Shown here in pieces: positions 34,807 to 43,966 of a DNA stretch of 64,000 nucleotides. The notes below the pieces were generated by a model. It did no database searches, was not told the DNA's origin, and worked only from the letters and a program-made list of their open reading frames with translations. How positions within the stretch are numbered: the first letter of the stretch is position 1; every line of letters starts with the position of its first letter. Source of the stretch: CAYJBH01 sp964368815 (GTDB taxonomy: Bacteria > Bacillota > Clostridia > Oscillospirales > Ruminococcaceae); NCBI GenBank assembly GCA_964368815.1, contig CAYJDA010000001.1, positions 62,001 through 126,000 on the forward strand, given 5' to 3'. Position numbers and translations under genes: made by a program.

Positions 34807-35934
34807 CTATGCAAGATCGGCATGAGCTTCTTTTAGCTTTTCGGGAATGCTCAATTTCTGTGGACATAGTTTTTCGCATTTGCCGCAGTCTATACATTTT
34901 GAAGCGTCGGTCCCTTTGCCTACCAGCATAACATTATATAGCCATTTCTGTTCGGGAGCAACCTTAAAATCGTTCCAACGCTGAAACACCAAAGGTATAT
35001 TTACCTTAGCAGGACATGGCATGCAGTAGTTGCAACCTGTACACTCAATATTCACGAGCGATTCCCATGCTGCTCGCGCATTATCATATATCAACTCATC
35101 TTCTTCCGACAATACATCAACCTTTGATTTATCGAAAATTCTCAAGGTATCATGTAGCTGGTCCATACTGGATGACCCTGAAAGAACAACCGTGATCTCA
35201 GGCTGATTGTAAAGCCACATAAATGCTCTTTCGGAGTTGGTTGATGCCTTATCAAAATTTTTAAATGCATCCTCAACAACCTGAGGAACATCATTAACTA
35301 ACATTCCACCATGTAATGGTTCCATAGCTACAACCGGTATTCCTTTTGCCGAAGCTACCTTCAGTCCTTTTATTCCGGCTTGCTTAAATTTATCAAAATA
35401 GTTATACTGTATCATTACAAGTTCCCAATCGTAGGCTGTTATAACCTCCTCGATATGTGGATTGTCTCCATGAATTGAGGCCGCAATATAGCTTATCTCA
35501 CCTTTGTTTCTCAAATTTTCCATAAACTCTATTGCATTATATTTCTTCACCTTATCCCAGTTGACGGGGAAAAGGTTGTGTAGGAAATACACATCAATAT
35601 GGTCTACCTGAAGATTATCAAGTTCTTCTTGGTAATATTTTTGTAGATCCTCCTCGCAGGTTACCTTCGACATTGGAAGCTTGGTGGCAAGCATTACCTT
35701 TTCACGATAACCATCCTTCAACGCCTTGCCTACAACTACTTCGCTTCCCGGATAAAAGTATGCGGTATCAATATAATTAACTCCATTATCAATTGCCTCA
35801 CGAATTAATTCTATGGCTTTTGGTTCATCAATAGTGCTATTCCCTTCGCCATCCTTTACCGATGGCAACCTCATGCATCCAAGACCAAAGCGTGAAACCT
35901 TTTTTCCATCATGTTTAAAATCTACGTATTGCAC
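34807..35934 (-). CDS. Aldo/keto reductase with two C-terminal 4Fe-4S clusters
   Basis: The 375-residue protein joins an aldo/keto reductase barrel, with the catalytic tetrad in NYIDTAYFYPG (Asp, Tyr), LATKLP (Lys) and VYFLHNL (His), to a C-terminal ferredoxin-like tail with cysteine motifs CTGCNYCMPCP and CIDCGKCEKLCP. The iron-sulfur tail is common in anaerobes and suggests electron transfer other than simple NADPH use. I start at GTG 35934, preceded by GGAGGTG, rather than at an upstream ATG with no ribosome binding site. Substrate unknown. Confidence 0.92.
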   Translation of the reverse strand: MQYVDFKHDGKKVSRFGLGCMRLPSVKDGEGNSTIDEPKAIELIREAIDNGVNYIDTAYFYPGSEVVVGKALKDGYREKVMLATKLPMSKVTCEEDLQKYYQEELDNLQVDHIDVYFLHNLFPVNWDKVKKYNAIEFMENLRNKGEISYIAASIHGDNPHIEEVITAYDWELVMIQYNYFDKFKQAGIKGLKVASAKGIPVVAMEPLHGGMLVNDVPQVVEDAFKNFDKASTNSERAFMWLYNQPEITVVLSGSSSMDQLHDTLRIFDKSKVDVLSEEDELIYDNARAAWESLVNIECTGCNYCMPCPAKVNIPLVFQRWNDFKVAPEQKWLYNVMLVGKGTDASKCIDCGKCEKLCPQKLSIPEKLKEAHADLA

Positions 35935-36017
35935 TTTACACCTCCATTTTACACTTAAAAACAATATAACATCATTTTCCTATTTCGTCAATAAAGAATT
36001 GCTCTTTCTGTAGAATA

Positions 36018-36488
36018 TTAATTGACAACATCACAAAATTTGCCGCTAATAAAGCTGCAAAGCGTTTCGGCGTTAATAACTATTTGACATCCCCTAACAC
36101 CGGCACTTATGGCTATTTCGTTAAAAAGAACCGCTGATTCATCAATAAAAGTTGGAAAGGTTTTTTTCATTCCAACAGGTGAACAGCCGCCGCGAATATA
36201 CCCTGTAACCGCAAATATATCTTTCATCGGCAACATTTCTATTCGTTTGTTTTGGCTTTCTGCCGCAGCCCTTTTAAGGTTCAGTTCTGCATTTACCGGT
36301 ATACAAAAAATTGTTACTCCGGTTTTGTCACCCTTTGTAACTAATGTTTTAAAAACCTGCTCTGCGGGCATACCTATCAGCTTTGCAACATGCTCACCCG
36401 AAAAATTATCTGTTTCTACTTGATATTCTAAAGTTTTGTAGCTTATACCAGAACTGTTTAACAGTCGAATTGCATTGGTTTTTTTCAT
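36018..36488 (-). CDS. ybaK: YbaK/EbsC-family Cys-tRNA(Pro) deacylase
   Basis: The 156-residue stand-alone editing domain has the YbaK pattern: the conserved lysine in VFKTLVTKG, VPVNAELNLK-type segment (IPVNAELNLKRAA), and the GGCSPVGMKK loop near 100-109. Members hydrolyse Cys-tRNA-Pro made in error by prolyl-tRNA synthetase. It has its own ribosome binding site (AAAGGT) and is divergent from the MATE gene. Confidence 0.92.
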   Translation of the reverse strand: MKKTNAIRLLNSSGISYKTLEYQVETDNFSGEHVAKLIGMPAEQVFKTLVTKGDKTGVTIFCIPVNAELNLKRAAAESQNKRIEMLPMKDIFAVTGYIRGGCSPVGMKKTFPTFIDESAVLFNEIAISAGVRGCQIVINAETLCSFISGKFCDVVN

Positions 36489-36545
36489 TTTTAAATACCT
36501 TTTTGTTATTCAATATTTAATAAGCGATGATTTATTCGGTTTATG

Positions 36546-36575
36546 TTGCAGTTCATTTATGTTTCATGTTATAAT
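36546..36575 (+). promoter_or_regulatory. Predicted sigma-A promoter of the second MATE gene
   Basis: TTGCAG (36546-36551), an 18-base spacer and TATAAT (36570-36575) lie 43 bases before the GTG start. Confidence 0.55.
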
Positions 36576-36618
36576 AAATAAATCAACCTTATGCATTAAC
36601 CGAGAAAGGGTTATTGTT

Positions 36619-38037
36619 GTGTTATTAATGAGATTAAAATACGGTATAGCTTCTCTGGTTGAAAAGATGCAGAGAAGGGGCACCGGTTATGAAATTGACA
36701 TGTGCAATGGACCATTGCTTGGAAAAATAATTAAGTTTGCGATACCGCTTGCTCTGTCAGGGGTATTGCAACTTCTTTTTCATGCCACGGATATAATTGT
36801 TGTTGGGCAGTATGCAGGTTCTACAGCACTAGCGGCGGTTGGAGCTACAACAACCTTAATTAATCTCTTTATCACCATATTTATGGGAATGTCGGTTGGT
36901 ACCAACGTTATGACGGCACGTTATTATGCCTCAGGTAACGCACAGGGATTATTTAAGATAGTACATACATCAATTGCAATCGGTGTTTTGTTCGGGGTCG
37001 TGTTGTTTTTTGTAGGGCTATTTTTCTCAACTTCTGTATTAGGGTTAACCAACACACCCGATGATGTTATTGATCAGGCATCACTTTATATGAGAATAAT
37101 CTTTGCCGGTATGCCGGCACAACTTGTTTACAACTTTGGTTCTGCAATTTTACGAGCTACCGGAGACACACGACGACCGCTGTATTTTCTTTCGTTTGCA
37201 GGAATACTTAATGTAATAATAAATCTTTTTCTTGTAATTATTGTTGACCTCGGTGTAGCCGGAGTAGCCATCGCAACAATTTTTGCTCAATATGTTTCAG
37301 CAACATTAGTGCTAATTTGTCTGTTTAGAAGCGAAATGGCTTACAAAATATTCTTAAAGCATATCAAGATAGATGCCAAATCATTAATCGAAATACTAAA
37401 AATCGGATTGCCTGCAGGAATACAGGGAATTTTGTTCACCTTTTCCAATGTATTAATACAGGCATCAATTAATTCTTTTGGGTCAACAGTGATGGCAGGT
37501 AGCACAGCGGCCGGAAACCTGGAAGGGTTCGTGTTTTTGTCGCTCAACGCACTTCACCATACCGCTGTTACGTTTGTAGCTCAAAACATTGGTGGTAAAA
37601 AATACGATCGCATACCAAAAATAGCTACACTTTGTATTAGCATTGCCGCTGTTATTGGCCTCATTTTTGGCGCTGGTCTTTATCTTCTTTCCGAACCATT
37701 ACTCTCTATATATAATAGTGACCCGGAAGTAATAATGATAGGTAAAAACAGAATGTTAATTATATGCCTACCTTATTTCATCTGTGGAATCATGGATGTT
37801 TTAATTGGCGTGCTTCGAGGCATGGGATATTCAATCTTAACTTTATTCACATCGGTAATCGGTGTAGGTGGTGTGAGAATTATTTGGATTTTCACAATAT
37901 TTGAAAGTACTCAAAGTTTGGATATTCTCTTTTTATCCTATCCGGTAACCTGGTCTGTAACCGCGATTGCCGTGTTTATTCAGTACCTTGTTGCGAAAAA
38001 ACACCTCATGCAAAAGGCAGATATTAGTCATTTATGA
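36619..38037 (+). CDS. MATE family efflux transporter (second copy)
   Basis: The product (about 472 residues) has about twelve hydrophobic segments and MATE hallmarks: FAIPLALSG-like start of helix 1, FHATDIIVVGQYAGS, SAILRATGDTRRPL in the first half and TFVAQNIGGKKYDRI in the second. The frame stays open back to 36475, but that part overlaps ybaK and lacks a ribosome binding site; GTG 36619, eight bases after GAAAGGG, fits best, with ATG 36628 possible. It converges on the RND gene and the two coding regions overlap by ten bases. Confidence 0.92.
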   Translation: MLLMRLKYGIASLVEKMQRRGTGYEIDMCNGPLLGKIIKFAIPLALSGVLQLLFHATDIIVVGQYAGSTALAAVGATTTLINLFITIFMGMSVGTNVMTARYYASGNAQGLFKIVHTSIAIGVLFGVVLFFVGLFFSTSVLGLTNTPDDVIDQASLYMRIIFAGMPAQLVYNFGSAILRATGDTRRPLYFLSFAGILNVIINLFLVIIVDLGVAGVAIATIFAQYVSATLVLICLFRSEMAYKIFLKHIKIDAKSLIEILKIGLPAGIQGILFTFSNVLIQASINSFGSTVMAGSTAAGNLEGFVFLSLNALHHTAVTFVAQNIGGKKYDRIPKIATLCISIAAVIGLIFGAGLYLLSEPLLSIYNSDPEVIMIGKNRMLIICLPYFICGIMDVLIGVLRGMGYSILTLFTSVIGVGGVRIIWIFTIFESTQSLDILFLSYPVTWSVTAIAVFIQYLVAKKHLMQKADISHL

Positions 38038-41000
38038 TATCTGTGTAATGCTGCTGCTTTATTGTTTTTCTTTTCTGCCTTTCTTTCTGCCCTTTTTGCC
38101 TGTATGGCATAAAGAGTCGGAACTACTACCATGGTTAACACTGTAGAGAATAAAAGGCCAAACAATAAAACAGAGGCCATAGGCGCGGTCATGGAATCTC
38201 CAGAAATAATCAAAGGCACAAGCCCTATGCAGGTCGTCGTACTGGAAAGCAAAATAGGTCTAAAGCGAAGCTTAACCGCACTTCTACAGCTTTCTTCAAC
38301 ACAGATCCCCTCCCTAATCTTAGCATCCATAACCTCAATCAACAGGATACTGTTGTTAACAACAATGCCAAAAAGGCTTACAAGTCCCAGCAACGCCATC
38401 GCCTGGATATCCATCTTAAAAATCCAAAGGCCAAATCCACAACCGATAAAGCTTAACGGAATACTTGCAAGTACTATAAGAGGCTTCGACAAATTTTTAA
38501 ACTGAAAAATTAATATTAAATAAATTACCATAACTGCAAGCCCGGCGCTGGCTATTAATGCTATCAGCAGGTCTAACATGTTGTTAACCTCGCCCTTACC
38601 GGTAATTGTTATACCGTCTAACTCCATTTGAGATAGGTATTTATCATTAAGTTCAGTCTCTATAGATAGAGAGCTATATCCCGGCAACACATTACTCAAT
38701 ACATCAGAATAATAATCACCATTATAGTGTGCAATAAGCGGAGTCGATTCTATAGACTCAACATTAGCAACATCTTCTAACTCAACTATCGCCGGTGAAA
38801 TACTGCTTGAGATCTGTAGATTTTCTAAATCCTGTAGGTTGGTAATATCGCTTTGCAAGATAATAGCGATATCGCCCTGCTCAGAACGATAGTTGCCGAC
38901 ATCGGCATTTAGTAGCACGGTATTCACCTGCCTAATAACATCAAACTTAAGCAGTCCGTTGTCTTCTAAAAGATCATCGTCAATTTCCACTTGGTATGCT
39001 GATTGTGTATCCCTTGTAGTTCTCTGAACACGTTCTGTTCCCTCTATCTGCTCAAGCGCTTCTACCATCTCCTGTGATACTTCATCTATCCTTTCTATAT
39101 CCTCACCCGATACTATAAAGGCTATCTTTGCATCGGTTGGCATTGAGTATTCAAGACAACGAACCATTATGCTCGCTTTTTCAACCGAATCATCAAACAG
39201 TTGTTGCAGATGCCTTGATACTGCTTCCGCTCCACCTATGTTATCCATTTCTTCCGCGTTGAGTTGCAACATATATTGTCCGATATTTGGTGCAGAGGGT
39301 AAGGAGGGGACGGTTAAAAAAAAGCTGGGCAGGTCGCTTCCAACCGCATAGGTATAGTTTTCTACCACCTCTTCATTGTCCAGAATTTCATTAATCTGTT
39401 CGGAAATCTGTTGCCCTGCCTCAAAATATACGTCGTCAGCTTCGAAATTAATATAAACCATCGGTTTATCAGCTACCGGAAAAAACTGCATACCTAACTG
39501 TAGTGCCAACAGTGCCGCAACTCCCAAGGTTATAAATGCTGAAAACACCGTAATCACTTTATGTTTAAGACCAAAGTTCAGCATACCTTGAAATGCAACG
39601 CTAACAAGGTTTTTCCTTTTCTTTTTATTGGGCGGCTCCGGTTTAAAGAACCAGTATGCAAACACCGGAATAACTATCATTGCAACAAAATAACTTGCTA
39701 CCAGTGCAGTTATAACCACAGTGGGAATTGTTCCGGCCACCTGGCCTACAACTCCCGGTACAAAATATATAATCGAAAAGGTAACTATGGTCGTGAGTGT
39801 ACTGGTTAGAACCGGTACTGCCGTTTCTCCCACTGCATCGGTAATCGCCTGAATTCTTTCCTTGCCAAGGTTGAGGTGATGTTGAATAGCTTCGCTTATA
39901 ACTATAGCGTTATCTACCAGAATACCCAGAGATACAATAAGTCCGGCTATTGTAATAAAATGAAACTCCATCTGCATCAAATTCATCACAATGAAGGTTG
40001 CAAGTATACTAATAGGCAGTGCTATGGAGACAATTATACCATTTCGTAGGTGAACACCTATCATCACCACAATAACTATTAACAATATACTCTGTATTAG
40101 ACTACTTATGAAATCGTTTATGGAATTTTCTATGTCGGTAGGGGCATACATCACCTCATGGAATACAACATCTTCAGGTACCAAACTTCTTGCATCATCT
40201 ATTGCTTCGCGCAGCTCATTGCCCACCAGAACCGCGTTTTCACCATCTTCTATCCTACCCACAAGAAGTATGGCATTATTACCATCCTGTGAAAAATAAA
40301 AATCTGTAGCATCTTCAATAAAAATATCTGCAACATCATCTAATACAACGGGTTCAAAAGTTTGTGCGTCGCTACCGACAATAATATCCTCTATATCCTC
40401 TAAACTTTCGAAAACCTTGGGGGTTCCAACATCTATATTTCCCTCCTCTGTCTCCATTGTTCCGGATGGCAGATTGAGATTATATGCCTGTAAAATTTGC
40501 AACACTGTATCGGTGGTTACAGCATGATCTCGCATCTCATCAGGGTATGTTTGTACAACAACCTGTTTTTCGGATAGACCCTCAACAAAAACTTTCTCAA
40601 TTCCGTTTACAGTGTCGATTCTTTCTTTAATCGTGTCTGCATATTCTGCAAGCTCTTCGGCTGTATAATTTTCGCCGGATAGACTTATTATAAACTGGTT
40701 ATCATTAACAAGGTCGGTATCAACCACGCTTGCTTCGGCAAGGTCGGGAAGATCTTGTTGTGCGTCCTCAACACTTTGCCTGAGATCATCCTCTACATCA
40801 TCTATAGAAAATTCCATTTCGTACATAATTAAGATAACGCTAGCATTATTTATGCTCTGCCCCGTAAAATAGTCAATACCCGAAAGAGCACCAATATATT
40901 CTTCCATTACATTGGTCACCTGCTCTTCAACCTCCTGTGCTGAGGCACCGGGATACACCGTTGTTACGGTTGCAACTGCAACGGTAGTGTTTGGGTTTTC

Positions 41001-41108
41001 CTGCTTGGGTATGAAAAAATAGCTGTATAATCCCATAATCACAATAATTATACACAATATCAAAACTGATAGTCTATTTCTCAATACCACAGGTATTAGT
41101 TTTTTCAT
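38028..41108 (-). CDS. RND superfamily efflux permease (AcrB/HAE type)
   Basis: The 1026-residue protein has the full RND layout: helix 1 at 10-32, a large extracellular loop, a helix bundle with GILVDNAIVISEAIQHHL in helix 4, a second large loop, and the second bundle with SLFGIVVNNSILLIEVMD. In helix 4 the first of the two proton-relay aspartates seen in AcrB is kept while the second is Asn. No membrane-fusion or outer-membrane protein gene is adjacent, as expected in a Gram-positive, where it may act alone (compare SwrC). Substrate unknown. It has its own promoter and a structured leader. Confidence 0.93.
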   Translation of the reverse strand: MKKLIPVVLRNRLSVLILCIIIVIMGLYSYFFIPKQENPNTTVAVATVTTVYPGASAQEVEEQVTNVMEEYIGALSGIDYFTGQSINNASVILIMYEMEFSIDDVEDDLRQSVEDAQQDLPDLAEASVVDTDLVNDNQFIISLSGENYTAEELAEYADTIKERIDTVNGIEKVFVEGLSEKQVVVQTYPDEMRDHAVTTDTVLQILQAYNLNLPSGTMETEEGNIDVGTPKVFESLEDIEDIIVGSDAQTFEPVVLDDVADIFIEDATDFYFSQDGNNAILLVGRIEDGENAVLVGNELREAIDDARSLVPEDVVFHEVMYAPTDIENSINDFISSLIQSILLIVIVVMIGVHLRNGIIVSIALPISILATFIVMNLMQMEFHFITIAGLIVSLGILVDNAIVISEAIQHHLNLGKERIQAITDAVGETAVPVLTSTLTTIVTFSIIYFVPGVVGQVAGTIPTVVITALVASYFVAMIVIPVFAYWFFKPEPPNKKKRKNLVSVAFQGMLNFGLKHKVITVFSAFITLGVAALLALQLGMQFFPVADKPMVYINFEADDVYFEAGQQISEQINEILDNEEVVENYTYAVGSDLPSFFLTVPSLPSAPNIGQYMLQLNAEEMDNIGGAEAVSRHLQQLFDDSVEKASIMVRCLEYSMPTDAKIAFIVSGEDIERIDEVSQEMVEALEQIEGTERVQRTTRDTQSAYQVEIDDDLLEDNGLLKFDVIRQVNTVLLNADVGNYRSEQGDIAIILQSDITNLQDLENLQISSSISPAIVELEDVANVESIESTPLIAHYNGDYYSDVLSNVLPGYSSLSIETELNDKYLSQMELDGITITGKGEVNNMLDLLIALIASAGLAVMVIYLILIFQFKNLSKPLIVLASIPLSFIGCGFGLWIFKMDIQAMALLGLVSLFGIVVNNSILLIEVMDAKIREGICVEESCRSAVKLRFRPILLSSTTTCIGLVPLIISGDSMTAPMASVLLFGLLFSTVLTMVVVPTLYAIQAKRAERKAEKKNNKAAALHRYHK

Positions 41109-41241
41109 TATGCTCTCCTTGCTAATTAAATTAGCGGAACTAACATTTTGAGCATCTACAACAGCCCACTGAATAATTTTTGCACCCTGTTATTTATTAT
41201 TTATTTTAGTGCATTATTAATAAATAATTGTTAGTTTTAAC
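41109..41241 (-). promoter_or_regulatory. Structured 5' leader of the RND gene (candidate riboregulator)
   Basis: Between the predicted transcript start (about 41241) and the RND ATG lies a 133-base leader with several pairing elements. An 8-bp closing pair is AACTAACA (41236-41229 on the minus strand) with TGTTAGTT (41145-41138). Inside is a TGCAC/GTGCA pair (41213-41209 with 41185-41181). After it comes the palindrome GCTAATTTAATTAGC (41135-41121). ATGCTC (41155-41150) is complementary to GAGCAT (41115-41110), which overlaps the ribosome binding site AAGGAGAG. That last pair and the closing pair compete sterically, which would allow a switch. I do not recognise it as a known riboswitch class. 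Confidence 0.4.
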
Positions 41242-41247
41242 ATCTTA

Positions 41248-41276
41248 ATATTACCATTATTATTGTGAAAAGTCAA
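41248..41276 (-). promoter_or_regulatory. Predicted sigma-A promoter of the RND gene
   Basis: On the minus strand TTGACT (41276-41271), 17 bases, TAATAT (41253-41248). The stretch 41277-41373 between this and the opposite promoter holds only AT-rich sequence with nothing I can name. Confidence 0.65.
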
Positions 41277-41373
41277 TAAAACCTATCCTCTATAATGGTT
41301 AATGTTTTGTGAAAATAAATATTTTTCGCGATGTTATTCAAAGCAAAAAATGTCTCATTTGATACAAAAATAC

Positions 41374-41402
41374 TTGACATTGCATAAATGCCGTGTTAAG
41401 AT
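41374..41402 (+). promoter_or_regulatory. Predicted sigma-A promoter of the Crp/Fnr-ABC operon
   Basis: TTGACA (41374-41379), 17 bases, TAAGAT (41397-41402). The spacer contains GCATAAATGC and the start region contains TGCTAGTATAGCA (41405-41417), small inverted repeats that could be operators. Confidence 0.65.
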
Positions 41403-41444
41403 ATTGCTAGTATAGCATCATATAACCAGTTACAAAGGGCTGTA

Positions 41445-42107
41445 ATGGACAAGAAAAAAATTAAAGAAACTATTGCGAAATCCGTTTTTCTAAACGGGTG
41501 TGGATTTCTTTGTGAGTCCTCCTTTGTATTGGAGCATAAAAAGGGTTCCTTTGTATATGATATTATTGATGGCGTTAGCTATGTTGGACTGATTGCCGAG
41601 GGAGAAGTTACTGTTCACTTAGTCGCAGACTATGGAGGCGAAACCCATCTAAGCACGCTTTTGCCCGAAGGCTGTTTTGGTGTGAGTAACTTGCTGTGCG
41701 ATCGCCCACTTGAAACAACACTGCGTTGCAAAGGATTGGTAAAGATCATATATATTCCGAAATCAGAAATAATATCTGAGATGAAGAAAAACCCCGGCCT
41801 TGCTATGCGATACGCTTCACATTGCAACGACAAAATAACTTTTTTATTAAAACGAATAAATTCATTCACCATGCAAACAGGTAGCAAAAGGCTTGCGAAG
41901 CACCTATTACAACAAGGCGGGAACAATACTGTAGTAACTCTAACCACTACTCGAGAAAAATTTGCCTCCTATCTTGGAATCAGTAGAGCTGCATTATATC
42001 GTGAACTTGCAGCTTTAGAGAGCAAAGGTGCTGTTGAATTAAATGAAAAAAGCATAATAATAAAAGATGAGCAAATTCTGGCTAACATTCTTTATGGCAA
42101 CAATTAA
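41445..42107 (+). CDS. Crp/Fnr-family transcriptional regulator
   Basis: The 220-residue protein has a cyclic-nucleotide-binding-like beta-roll (VGLIAEGEVTVHLVADYGGE, then LLPEGCFGVSNLL, split here by the loop) joined by a long helix to a C-terminal winged helix (TREKFASYLGISRAALYRELAALESKG). Cysteines at about residues 19, 23 and 77 do not form the N-terminal cluster pattern of Fnr, so oxygen sensing by an iron-sulfur cluster is not supported; the ligand is unknown. It is followed after 29 bases by the ABC importer genes, which it probably controls along with itself. Confidence 0.88.
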   Translation: MDKKKIKETIAKSVFLNGCGFLCESSFVLEHKKGSFVYDIIDGVSYVGLIAEGEVTVHLVADYGGETHLSTLLPEGCFGVSNLLCDRPLETTLRCKGLVKIIYIPKSEIISEMKKNPGLAMRYASHCNDKITFLLKRINSFTMQTGSKRLAKHLLQQGGNNTVVTLTTTREKFASYLGISRAALYRELAALESKGAVELNEKSIIIKDEQILANILYGNN

Positions 42108-42136
42108 TTTTAAAATACAATAACGAAAGGACAATA

Positions 42137-43216
42137 ATGAAAAAAATAATAGCAATAATGATAATAGTATTATCCACTACCTTGTTTATCGGTTGCACCG
42201 AGGCAGAACCTACTGCTTCAACCCCTTCATCTACAAGCACCGATGAATCAACTTCTATAGAGCAACCAACTTCCTCGCAAACTGACGAAAGTGAAGCTGC
42301 CGAAAGTATGCCGGTAGAAGTAAGAGCGCTTGCACTAAAGGGTGCTACCGCTATGGGAATGGTTGAATTCATGAATTCAGCTGAAAGTGGAGACTTAACC
42401 GATAACAATTATAGCTTTCAAATAATAACCGACACAAGTGAAATAGCTCCAAAATTAGTTAAGGAAGAAATTGATATAGCGGCTGTGCCGGCAAATCTCG
42501 CCTCGGTTCTTTATAACAACACCGAAGGGGCAGTTCAGGTTCTTGCAATAAACACACTGGGTGTTCTCTATATTGTTGAAAACGGAAATAGCATAACTAC
42601 TCTTGATGACTTGAGAGGAAAAACAATTTTTGCAACAGGGAACAATGCCGTACCTGAATTCACATTGCGATATATCCTTTCTGCCGGCGGAATCGACCCT
42701 GATAGCGATGTTACCATTGAATGGAAATCTGAAGCCGCTGAAGTACTTGCCTCAATAGCAACAACGCCGGGCGCTATAGCCATGTTGCCAGAACCTTTTG
42801 TTACTACTGCCATGACATCTACCGAGGGAATAAATGTTGTTTTAGATTTAACCGAAGAATGGGACCGTCTGCAAGAAGGCGAAGCTTCACCGTCTACTTC
42901 AGTTACCGGAGTTGTAGTAGCTAGAACAGCTTTTATTGAAGAAAACCCAGAAGCAGTTGAGGCGTTTTTGGCTCATTATGAAAATTCAGTTAACTATATT
43001 AACACCAATGTTGAGAGTGGTGCTCAGCTTATTGGAAAGTATGAAATTGTTCCGGAAGCTGTAGCGTTAACTGCTATTCCTAAATGTAATATTTCCTTTA
43101 TCGCGGGAAGCGAAATGTACAACCTATTAAGTGGATATCTTAATGTTTTGTTTGAACAAAATCCTTCTTCGATAGGTGGAACTCTGCCGGATGATGCCTT
43201 CTATTATGGTAAATAA
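42137..43216 (+). CDS. NitT/TauT-type ABC transporter substrate-binding lipoprotein
   Basis: The 359-residue protein has a signal peptide ending in the lipobox LFIGC (Cys20), then a low-complexity Ser/Thr/Glu linker to about residue 58, then a periplasmic-binding fold of the SsuA/THI5/NMT1 type: EIDIAAVPANLASVLYN, TTLDDLRGKTIFATGNN, AMLPEPFVTTAM and GVVVARTAFIEENPEAVEAFL. It should be anchored outside the membrane. Relatives bind sulfonates, nitrate, thiamin precursors or other small anions; the ligand here is not readable. Confidence 0.88.
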   Translation: MKKIIAIMIIVLSTTLFIGCTEAEPTASTPSSTSTDESTSIEQPTSSQTDESEAAESMPVEVRALALKGATAMGMVEFMNSAESGDLTDNNYSFQIITDTSEIAPKLVKEEIDIAAVPANLASVLYNNTEGAVQVLAINTLGVLYIVENGNSITTLDDLRGKTIFATGNNAVPEFTLRYILSAGGIDPDSDVTIEWKSEAAEVLASIATTPGAIAMLPEPFVTTAMTSTEGINVVLDLTEEWDRLQEGEASPSTSVTGVVVARTAFIEENPEAVEAFLAHYENSVNYINTNVESGAQLIGKYEIVPEAVALTAIPKCNISFIAGSEMYNLLSGYLNVLFEQNPSSIGGTLPDDAFYYGK

Positions 43217-43961
43217 CACAGACGAAAAAATAAAGCTCTGGGCAATAGCTGTCGCGCTTTTAGCGTGGCAGCTGGTTGCTATGATAATAAACCAGCCCAT
43301 ATTGATTGTATCGCCGATAAATGTGCTAATAAAACTTTTTTCACTTGTTCAGACACAGTCCTTCTGGAGTGCTGTCGGGGTTAGCTCTATAAGAATAATC
43401 GGAGGGTTTTTATCCGGTATGTTTTTCGCAGTTGCGCTTGCTATACCTGCTTCCCGTTTTTCCATTGTACGAGAATTTTTAGCGCCCTTTATGATTACGG
43501 TTAGATCTATTCCGGTAGCCTCTTTTGTTATTCTTGCACTTATTTGGTTTTCTTCACAAAGGCTTGCTGTTTTAATAAGTTTTTTAATGGTTTTGCCGAT
43601 TATCTACACCAATGTTTTAGAGGGCATACGAAGAACCGATAAAGATTTGTTAGAAATGGCTAAGGTTTTTAAAATGACACCTTTAAAAACAATTCGCTAC
43701 ATCTATTTTTTTCAGGTGTATCCCTTCTTAATATCCGCTGTAAAAATTTCACTAGGGTTAAGTTGGAAATCCGGTGTAGCCGCCGAAGTTATCGGAACAC
43801 CTAACAACTCTATCGGTGAAAACCTTTTTGCCGCTAAAATCTTTTTAGATACATCTTCTTTGCTATCATGGACAGTGGTTATTGTAATTATAAGCACATT
43901 TTTTGAAAAGCTGTTTTTATTAGCTTTACAGCGTCTGAGCAATGTTTTGGAAAAAGGGTGA
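43191..43961 (+). CDS. ABC importer permease (SsuC/TauC type)
   Basis: The membrane protein of about 256 residues has six hydrophobic segments and the EAA-type loop GIRRTDKDLLEMAKVFKMTPLKTI (split here by residue count) that contacts the ATPase. I start at ATG 43191, ten bases after GGTGGA, so it overlaps the end of the binding-protein gene by 26 bases; ATG 43206 is an alternative. It forms the channel for the upstream binding protein. Confidence 0.88.
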   Translation: MMPSIMVNNTDEKIKLWAIAVALLAWQLVAMIINQPILIVSPINVLIKLFSLVQTQSFWSAVGVSSIRIIGGFLSGMFFAVALAIPASRFSIVREFLAPFMITVRSIPVASFVILALIWFSSQRLAVLISFLMVLPIIYTNVLEGIRRTDKDLLEMAKVFKMTPLKTIRYIYFFQVYPFLISAVKISLGLSWKSGVAAEVIGTPNNSIGENLFAAKIFLDTSSLLSWTVVIVIISTFFEKLFLLALQRLSNVLEKG

Positions 43962-43966
43962 CAGGC

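Noticed and set aside
36475..36618. Upstream extension of the second MATE reading frame
   Set aside because: It overlaps the ybaK start and promoter region, has no ribosome binding site, and does not fit the MATE N-terminus.
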